From assembly GCA_018819375.1 (NCBI GenBank), contig JAHJQH010000008.1, forward strand, positions 1-12,172: DNA of 12,172 nt. Direction: 5' to 3'. Below are positions 5,942-10,228 of the stretch, one piece after another. This DNA comes from Nanobdellota archaeon. GTDB taxonomy: Archaea > Nanobdellota > Nanobdellia > SCGC-AAA011-G17 > GW2011-AR20. The notes beneath the pieces are model-generated. The model was not told the DNA's origin and made no database searches. It saw only the letters and a list, made by a program, of their open reading frames with translations. Position 1 is the first letter of the stretch. The number at the start of each line of letters is the position of its first letter. The position numbers and the translations under genes are program-made.

Positions 5942-7909
5942 ATGAACACAATAAAATTATTTGTCGTACTTGTTCTAAGCTTTTTTCTACTTGGAGCAAG
6001 TGCTAATTTGGCCTATGCAGCAGACATAGACATAAGGACTCCGACCAGCCCGTCAGGAAATCCATCAACCACAGTAACAGTCTCGTTTACAGCAGAAAAC
6101 CAGCACGCAACAGACTCAAGGACAATTATTTTCCAAAGCACGGAATTGATGCATATCACAGACAACAGTTATAAGATGCCCGCACCAATAATATCAAGCA
6201 TAACTCTTGATGCAGGTGCTCAGCAAACAGTTAGTTTTAATGTGAATTTTCCTATCACTTTATCAGGAGTTTACAAGGCAACAATAACTGCTCAGGATGC
6301 ATCTAATGCAGCTAACAAGGATACAATGGATTATACTCTAAACGTGAATCCTGTTGGAGGAATAACAGTATCAGGCCTTGATGGCAATAAACTGAAATTC
6401 TCAGGTCCTGAGGATTCAGAAATAAGCAACACTTTTACAATAAAAAACACTGGTTCCATCCCATATACCCCAACATTAACCATAACAGGGGATTTTGAGG
6501 ATACTGACGAAAATCTTATCACTTTTGATGTTGCATCAATAGGCACAATCAAAACTGGAGAGACAAAGACAGTTACAGTAACTACATTAATTCCAGATGG
6601 AATGACCATTGATAAATACACTGGCACTGTGGACATAACCACTGGAACAACCGCAACATCCACATTCAATATTGAGATTGATGTTGAACCACAAACCTGC
6701 AGTGACGGAAGGGTAAGTGATGGTGATTTCATAAGTGGACCTACAGTAGGAAACATAAGAGTTGAGATTGACGAACCTAATGACGGAGATGATTTCAAGC
6801 CAGGAGATACCATCGAGATAAAGGTCGATGTTAAAAATGAAGGCAGCGACGACTATGACGTGATTGTTGAAGCCATCCTGTATAATATTGACACTGATGA
6901 GGAAGTTGCAAGCGTAGAATCAGATTCAGAAAAGGTAAAAGAAGACAAGAAACAAACTTTTGAATTGAATCTCGAAATACCTTCAGACGAGGATTTGGAT
7001 ACTGATGACACATATATGCTCTATATCAAGGCATATGATGATGGAAATGAGGATGAGGACTGCAATTATGACAGCGTTGGGCTTGATTTTAAGAGGAATA
7101 ATTATGATGTCATAATTGACTCATTTGATATTGCCCCACAAATAGCATCTTGCGGGAGCATAGTCAGTTTTAAGGTGGGTGTCTTGAACATCGGTGAAAA
7201 AGACCAAGATGATGTTTACATAAGGTTGAGTGCACCTTCACTTGGCATAGACCAGCAGTCATCAAAATTTGATTTGGATGATTATAGTGGCAATGATAAT
7301 GATATGGTTACAACTTTCACCTTTGCAACACCAAAAGACGCTTCTGAAGGAGAACACCCAGTCGAAGCATTTGTTTATTTCAGGGACGGCAAGTCTTCAA
7401 AATCCAAGATGGGTACCTTGACATTGAAATCCTGCCAGGCACAAGGATCAGGAGCAACAATAAATGCACCAAAGACGAGTTTTACCATAAATGCAGGAAG
7501 TGTCTTGACAATTCCTTTCACAGTAAAGAACAATGAAGCAACCTCAAAAACATATTTTGTAGAAGTTATGGCAACTGGATGGGGAGAATCAGTCACGCAG
7601 CAGGCAACACTTAGTGCAGGACAAGAAGCAACAACATACGCATATGTGAATGTGAATATTGACACAGGTGCAGGGGATTATGTTGCAGTAATCAATGTGA
7701 AAGATGGCTCTTCACTAATTGCATCAAAAAACATAAATGTGAAAGTTGAATCAACAACCACGCCAACTGGTGGAACAACCTACAAGCCAACAACAACATG
7801 GGGTTCATTCTGGAGAAACTTGAGTAATAGTGCAACTGCCTTAGTGGTAGGAGTGCTGATATTGGTTGTGTTGGTAGTGTTATTGATTGTAATCTTGACA
7901 AGAAGGTAA
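5942..7909 (+). CDS. Putative S-layer / surface glycoprotein with Ig-like repeats and C-terminal anchor
   Basis: The product has 655 residues. A signal peptide with hydrophobic core (4-18) ends at AYA26|A27. The ectodomain appears to hold about five beta-sandwich modules (roughly 27-135, 140-252, 268-385, 390-500, 505-607) of CARDB/NEW3-like type; recurring phrases are TFTIKNTGSIPYTPTLTI, IEIKVDVKNEGSDDYDVIV and IPFTVKNNEATSKTYFVEV. The third module is strongly acidic (runs of D/E), which suggests ion binding. A Thr-rich spacer (608-623) precedes one membrane helix (about 633-652) and a TRR tail, so the protein is anchored with its bulk outside. Related proteins in Woesearchaeota/Pacearchaeota genomes are annotated as putative S-layer proteins; that name is from memory, and surface adhesin is the alternative. 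The leader, ribosome binding site and terminator suggest high expression. Confidence 0.85.
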   Translation: MNTIKLFVVLVLSFFLLGASANLAYAADIDIRTPTSPSGNPSTTVTVSFTAENQHATDSRTIIFQSTELMHITDNSYKMPAPIISSITLDAGAQQTVSFNVNFPITLSGVYKATITAQDASNAANKDTMDYTLNVNPVGGITVSGLDGNKLKFSGPEDSEISNTFTIKNTGSIPYTPTLTITGDFEDTDENLITFDVASIGTIKTGETKTVTVTTLIPDGMTIDKYTGTVDITTGTTATSTFNIEIDVEPQTCSDGRVSDGDFISGPTVGNIRVEIDEPNDGDDFKPGDTIEIKVDVKNEGSDDYDVIVEAILYNIDTDEEVASVESDSEKVKEDKKQTFELNLEIPSDEDLDTDDTYMLYIKAYDDGNEDEDCNYDSVGLDFKRNNYDVIIDSFDIAPQIASCGSIVSFKVGVLNIGEKDQDDVYIRLSAPSLGIDQQSSKFDLDDYSGNDNDMVTTFTFATPKDASEGEHPVEAFVYFRDGKSSKSKMGTLTLKSCQAQGSGATINAPKTSFTINAGSVLTIPFTVKNNEATSKTYFVEVMATGWGESVTQQATLSAGQEATTYAYVNVNIDTGAGDYVAVINVKDGSSLIASKNINVKVESTTTPTGGTTYKPTTTWGSFWRNLSNSATALVVGVLILVVLVVLLIVILTRR

Positions 7910-7940
7910 TACCTTCTTTTTTCTTTTTTATTCTTGTTTT
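7900..7940 (+). terminator. Hairpin plus T-tract terminator after the S-layer-like gene
   Basis: AAGAAGGT (7900-7907) and ACCTTCTT (7911-7918) form an 8-bp stem around a 3-nt loop, overlapping the stop codon TAA (7907-7909). T-rich runs follow up to about 7940. Oligo-T alone can terminate archaeal RNA polymerase, so the stop signal is well supported and would insulate tRNA-Arg from the upstream gene. Confidence 0.7.
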
Positions 7941-7946
7941 AGTAAG

Positions 7947-7957
7947 TTTTAAAAATA
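7947..7957 (+). promoter_or_regulatory. TATA box for tRNA-Arg
   Basis: TTTTAAAAATA is centred about 30 bp before the first base of the tRNA (7982), the expected archaeal distance. Confidence 0.55.
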
Positions 7958-7981
7958 AGATTATTCTTTAAAACCTTATGA

Positions 7982-8192
7982 GGGCCCGTAGCTCAGCTTG
8001 GATAGAGCGTCTGCCTTCTAAGCAGAAGGTCGTGGGTTCAAAGTCGACCCTTTCTTTTGAGACAGGGGTGAACAAGTTCACCGAGCCTTCAGGAAACCTG
8101 AAGGAAAGAAAGCCACCGCAGCAAAAGAGAAACCAGTATGGTTCGCTTCGCTCACAAAAGAGAAAGCGTTGATGAAAGTCCCATCGGGCCCG
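7982..8192 (+). tRNA. tRNA-Arg (anticodon TCT) with a T-loop intron
   Basis: The acceptor stem GGGCCCG (7982-7988) pairs perfectly with CGGGCCC (8185-8191); discriminator G is 8192 and CCA is not encoded. The D arm is GCTC (7991-7994)/GAGC (8005-8008). The anticodon stem is TCTGC (8010-8014)/GCAGA (8022-8026) with loop CTTCTAA; the anticodon TCT at 8017-8019 reads AGA and AGG. The variable loop is AGGTC. The T stem GTGGG (8032-8036) pairs with CCCAT (8180-8184), but the two halves are split by a 136-nt insertion. Removing 8043-8178 gives a 75-nt tRNA with the standard T-loop TTCAAAT, so the intron lies between positions 59 and 60. The gene has its own TATA box and sits between the S-layer terminator and tRNA-Cys. 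Confidence 0.93.
8043..8178 (+). other. tRNA intron (136 nt) with bulge-helix-bulge splice motif
   Basis: The boundaries fold as a canonical archaeal bulge-helix-bulge. Outside is the T stem. A 3-nt bulge AGT (8177-8179) follows on the 3' strand, then a 4-bp central helix TTCA (8037-8040)/TGAA (8173-8176), then a 3-nt bulge AAG (8041-8043) on the 5' strand, then an inner helix TCGAC (8044-8048)/GTTGA (8168-8172). Cleavage after the second base of each bulge excises 8043-8178 and restores TTCAAAT. Inside are two strong hairpins, GGTGAA/TTCACC (8067-8072/8077-8082) and CCTTCAGG/CCTGAAGG (8086-8093/8097-8104). No homing endonuclease is encoded. Confidence 0.88.
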
Positions 8193-8307
8193 CTATTACC
8201 CCCATTGAACTAAAGGGCTTTAGCTCTTTGCGAGGCAACGCCGAGCTTAGAAAGTTTTGGGGATGATAAACCTTTCCTTTGTGAGTTCAAACGAACAAAG
8301 AATTGGT
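8193..8307 (+). other. Intergenic segment between the tRNAs with hairpin potential
   Basis: No gene is recognised. CTTTAGCTC (8218-8226) pairs with GAGCT and AAAG (8243-8247, 8251-8254), leaving a 3-nt bulge and an inner GCG/CGC pair. Outside this, CCCCA (8200-8204) can pair with TGGGG (8258-8262). A second small hairpin uses CTTT/AAAG and GTTC/GAAC (8277-8300). The fold resembles a small ncRNA, possibly H/ACA-like, but there is no clear ACA box, so it is left unassigned. Confidence 0.4.
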
Positions 8308-8319
8308 GAAATATATAAT
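8308..8319 (+). promoter_or_regulatory. TATA box for tRNA-Cys
   Basis: GAAATATATAAT is centred about 29 bp before the tRNA start at 8343, with purines upstream as in a BRE. Confidence 0.55.
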
Positions 8320-8342
8320 TCACCTATGTTGAAAAGGTTTAT

Positions 8343-8415
8343 GCGCACGTGCCCAAGCGGCTAAGGGAACCGCCTGCAGAGCGGTCATTCGGGGGTTCGA
8401 GTCCCTCCGTGCGCT
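8343..8415 (+). tRNA. tRNA-Cys (anticodon GCA)
   Basis: The acceptor stem is GCGCACG (8343-8349)/CGTGCGC (8408-8414), with discriminator T at 8415; U73 is the main cysteine identity base. The D arm has a short CCC/GGG stem. The anticodon stem is ACCGC (8369-8373)/GCGGT (8381-8385) with loop CTGCAGA, giving anticodon GCA at 8376-8378. The T arm is GGGGG/CCCTC with loop TTCGAGT. It has 73 nt, no intron and no encoded CCA. An HD-domain gene starts 35 bp downstream. Confidence 0.96.
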
Positions 8416-8422
8416 TTTATAC
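8415..8422 (+). promoter_or_regulatory. Possible TATA box for the HD-domain gene, overlapping the tRNA-Cys 3' end
   Basis: TTTTATAC begins at the discriminator base of tRNA-Cys and lies about 30 bp before the ATG at 8451, giving a nearly leaderless transcript. Read-through from the tRNA promoter is the alternative. Confidence 0.45.
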
Positions 8423-8450
8423 CCCCTTGGGGATTTGAACATACTCAAAG

Positions 8451-8996
8451 ATGGACAGAAAACTAAAAAACAAAATAATGAGCCTGATAAAATCTAATCT
8501 ACCAGATTATTTTATTAAACACCATATAAAAGCGGTGGTTAAAGAAGCTTTATGGTTATGCAATTTTTATCCCAAAGCAGACAAGGAAGTTGTTGAAATA
8601 AGTTCTTGGTTGCATGACATCACCCACCCATTGTCCATAAAACCTTATGAACAAGAAGACCATAATATTGCTTCTGCTAAAAAAACACAAAAATTTTTAG
8701 ACTCTATAGCGTTTGATAACTCCAAAACTAAAAAGATAATCCATTGTATCAAAGCACATAGGAGTAGCAGACATCCTGAACCAAAAACAATAGAAGCAAA
8801 GATCGTAGCTTCTGCAGATAATCTCGCTCATTTTACAAAATTTGATTTTTTATACAAAAAAATGAACAACCCCCAAAAAACATTTGATAAAATAAAAAGA
8901 GATTTGGCTTCAACATTTATGCTTCCCGAAGCATTAGAAAAGGCAAGGAAAATCACCTTTGAGATAGAAAAGAAGTATAAAACAAAGATATTATGA
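8451..8996 (+). CDS. HD-domain metal-dependent phosphohydrolase, substrate unknown
   Basis: The product is a 181-residue soluble protein with the HD-superfamily set in order: H24/H25 in FIKHHIKAVVKEALWL, the signature H55-D56 in SSWLHDITHP, H71 in EDHNIASAKK, H103 in CIKAHRSS, and D123 in EAKIVASADNLAHF. These residues form the metal-binding active site of hydrolases acting on phosphate mono- or diesters, often nucleotides. The pattern of a second His (DHN) and KAH-plus-SADNLAHF resembles small uncharacterised HD hydrolases (COG1418-like). The substrate cannot be read from the sequence. No membrane segment or fused domain is present. The gene lies alone between tRNA-Cys and fic, on the same strand. 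Confidence 0.9.
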   Translation: MDRKLKNKIMSLIKSNLPDYFIKHHIKAVVKEALWLCNFYPKADKEVVEISSWLHDITHPLSIKPYEQEDHNIASAKKTQKFLDSIAFDNSKTKKIIHCIKAHRSSRHPEPKTIEAKIVASADNLAHFTKFDFLYKKMNNPQKTFDKIKRDLASTFMLPEALEKARKITFEIEKKYKTKIL

Positions 8997-9066
8997 TTGC
9001 ACTAAAAATACATAAATCATCACAAAGTGGCATGTAACCCCCCATGCAGATATATTCCACTTCTTT

Positions 9067-9111
9067 TATGGGCACAAATTGGCGAAAGGTTTATATACCC
9101 ATGTGCCCATA
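9067..9111. repeat. Inverted repeat enclosing the fic promoter (element copy 1)
   Basis: TATGGGCACA (9067-9076) and TGTGCCCATA (9102-9111) are perfect 10-bp inverted arms with a 25-bp interior that holds the fic BRE and TATA box. A closely related element occurs at the end of fic. A homologous flank, AGATATATTC (9048-9057), extends the resemblance upstream. It may be an operator or a duplicated boundary sequence. Confidence 0.85.
9084..9097 (+). promoter_or_regulatory. BRE/TATA promoter of fic (leaderless)
   Basis: GAAAGG (BRE-like) precedes TTTATATA (9090-9097). Its centre is about 26 bp before the ATG at 9120, predicting a leaderless mRNA. The promoter lies wholly inside the inverted repeat, so a protein bound to the arms could exclude TBP/TFB. 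Confidence 0.75.
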
Positions 9112-9119
9112 CATTCTAT

Positions 9120-10070
9120 ATGACCTATCTGGAGATTATTAAAAGAAATCACAAAGAATATTTTTATCTAACTAAGAATACAAGGGTTTCTCAGAATAAA
9201 TGGAGGAAAAAAAGAGTATATCTTGGAAACAAAAAACCTTCACAAGAAAGAATTAAAAAAGAAATAATTAATTTAGAAAAACAATTACAAAAAGAGGGAT
9301 TAATAAGATACAAACACAGATATGCATATCTCTCAAATGAAAGTACTGAACTTCTTCAGGATTTAAAAGAAAATTATGATGTTTGGAGCAAAAAAACCTC
9401 AAAAAAAATTAAAGAAAAAACTTATGAGGATTTTATGATTAGATTCACCTATAACACGAATGCTATAGAAGGAAACAGGTTAACCCTCAGGCAAACAGCA
9501 CTTATTTTAAAAGATAAACTAATCCCTTCAGGGATTAGAGCAGAAGATTACAATGAAGCAATAAATGGAAAAGAATGTTTAGAATACATAAAAAAATACA
9601 AAAAAGATTTTAAACAAGAATTTATGTTAAAGATAAATGAGATTCTTACTAAAAACACAGGTGTGGCCTCTGGAGGGAGAATAAGATTTTTCAATGTTCA
9701 AATCTCTGGAGCAACATATGTCCCTCCAAAACACGAAGAAGTTAAAGGCCATATTTCTAATCTAATGAAATGGCATAGTAAAAATAAGAATAAATTACAT
9801 TCTTTTGAATTAGCAACATTGCTTCATGCCAAGATTGCATGGATACATCCTTTTGAAGATGGAAATGGTAGGACGGCAAGGACATTGATGAATTTTATCT
9901 TGATGAAGAAAGGTTATCCTATGTTTTTCATACCTTTTGAAAAAAGAGAAGAATATTATGATGCCTTAGAACTTTATGATAAAGGAAACAAAAAAGAGTA
10001 CATCAAAAAGATGCTTGATCTAATAAAAGATCAGATATCTTCATATGGGCACAAAGAAGCGAATCTATAA
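9120..10070 (+). CDS. Fic-domain protein (AMP-transferase type, N-terminal inhibitory helix)
   Basis: Fic enzymes usually transfer AMP from ATP to a hydroxyl of a target protein. The core motif HPFEDGNGRTAR is complete at 243-254 (catalytic H243, Mg-binding E246 or D247 region, phosphate-binding GNGR). The inhibitory motif (S/T)xxxE(G/N) is seen as TNAIEGN (113-119), upstream of the Fic core, which marks a self-inhibited class II Fic protein; E117 would block the ATP gamma-phosphate site. The flap region includes GATYVPPK (197-204). The N-terminal ~90 residues are basic and helical, possibly nucleic-acid or partner binding. I start it at 9120 (316 residues): the in-frame ATG at 9027 would lie upstream of the TATA box, and 9120 matches a leaderless start. 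The last dozen codons overlap the second copy of the flanking element. No target is predicted. Confidence 0.93.
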   Translation: MTYLEIIKRNHKEYFYLTKNTRVSQNKWRKKRVYLGNKKPSQERIKKEIINLEKQLQKEGLIRYKHRYAYLSNESTELLQDLKENYDVWSKKTSKKIKEKTYEDFMIRFTYNTNAIEGNRLTLRQTALILKDKLIPSGIRAEDYNEAINGKECLEYIKKYKKDFKQEFMLKINEILTKNTGVASGGRIRFFNVQISGATYVPPKHEEVKGHISNLMKWHSKNKNKLHSFELATLLHAKIAWIHPFEDGNGRTARTLMNFILMKKGYPMFFIPFEKREEYYDALELYDKGNKKEYIKKMLDLIKDQISSYGHKEANL

Positions 10071-10087
10071 AGAAGTCCGTGCCCATA
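10044..10087. repeat. Inverted repeat at the end of fic (element copy 2)
   Basis: TATGGGCAC (10044-10052) and GTGCCCATA (10079-10087) are perfect 9-bp arms with a 26-bp interior, spanning the fic stop codon (10068-10070). Copy 1 and copy 2 share TATGGGCACAAA, GCGAA and GTGCCCATACA at nearly the same spacing, and AGATAT-TTC upstream (10033-10042). The interior has a weak TATA-like CTATAAAG. Whether it acts as a promoter is unknown. Confidence 0.8.
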
Positions 10088-10091
10088 CAAA

Positions 10092-10124
10092 AGGTGACCA
10101 CAAAAAATAAAGGGGTAGTCACCT
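10092..10124. repeat. Short inverted repeat between fic and leuS
   Basis: AGGTGAC (10092-10098) and GTCACCT (10118-10124) are perfect 7-bp arms with a 19-nt interior; a further AC/GT pair lies inside past one mismatch. It could be a hairpin at the end of the fic transcript or a protein site. No T tract follows, so it is not a classical terminator. The rest of 10125-10197 holds a near-repeat of CCTCAC(G/A)ACAT (10141-10151 and 10189-10199). Confidence 0.5.
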
Positions 10125-10197
10125 CCAAAAATCCCAAGCACCTCACGACATCCTTATTAAAATACATCCCAGGCCGATTACGTGACAGCCTCACAAC

Positions 10198-10207
10198 ATT
10201 TAAAAAC
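10198..10207 (+). promoter_or_regulatory. TATA box for leuS (leaderless)
   Basis: ATTTAAAAAC is centred about 27 bp before the ATG at 10229, matching the leaderless spacing seen for asnS and fic. Confidence 0.5.
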
Positions 10208-10228
10208 AACACAACCTTTCTTTCTCAT

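Noticed and set aside
7978..8172. A 64-codon open frame starting with ATG just before tRNA-Arg
   Set aside because: It is a translation of the tRNA-Arg 5' exon and its intron; RNA structure explains the sequence and the protein has no domain.
8098..8175. Box C/D guide RNA in the tRNA intron (CTGA at 8098, TTGATGA at 8169)
   Set aside because: The boxes are in the wrong linear order, and the C-like box overlaps the splice helix; only a circular form could work, and there is no evidence for it.
9030..9047. Small inverted repeat GCATG/CATGC upstream of fic
   Set aside because: Five-base arms with an 8-nt loop are expected by chance, and no functional context supports them.
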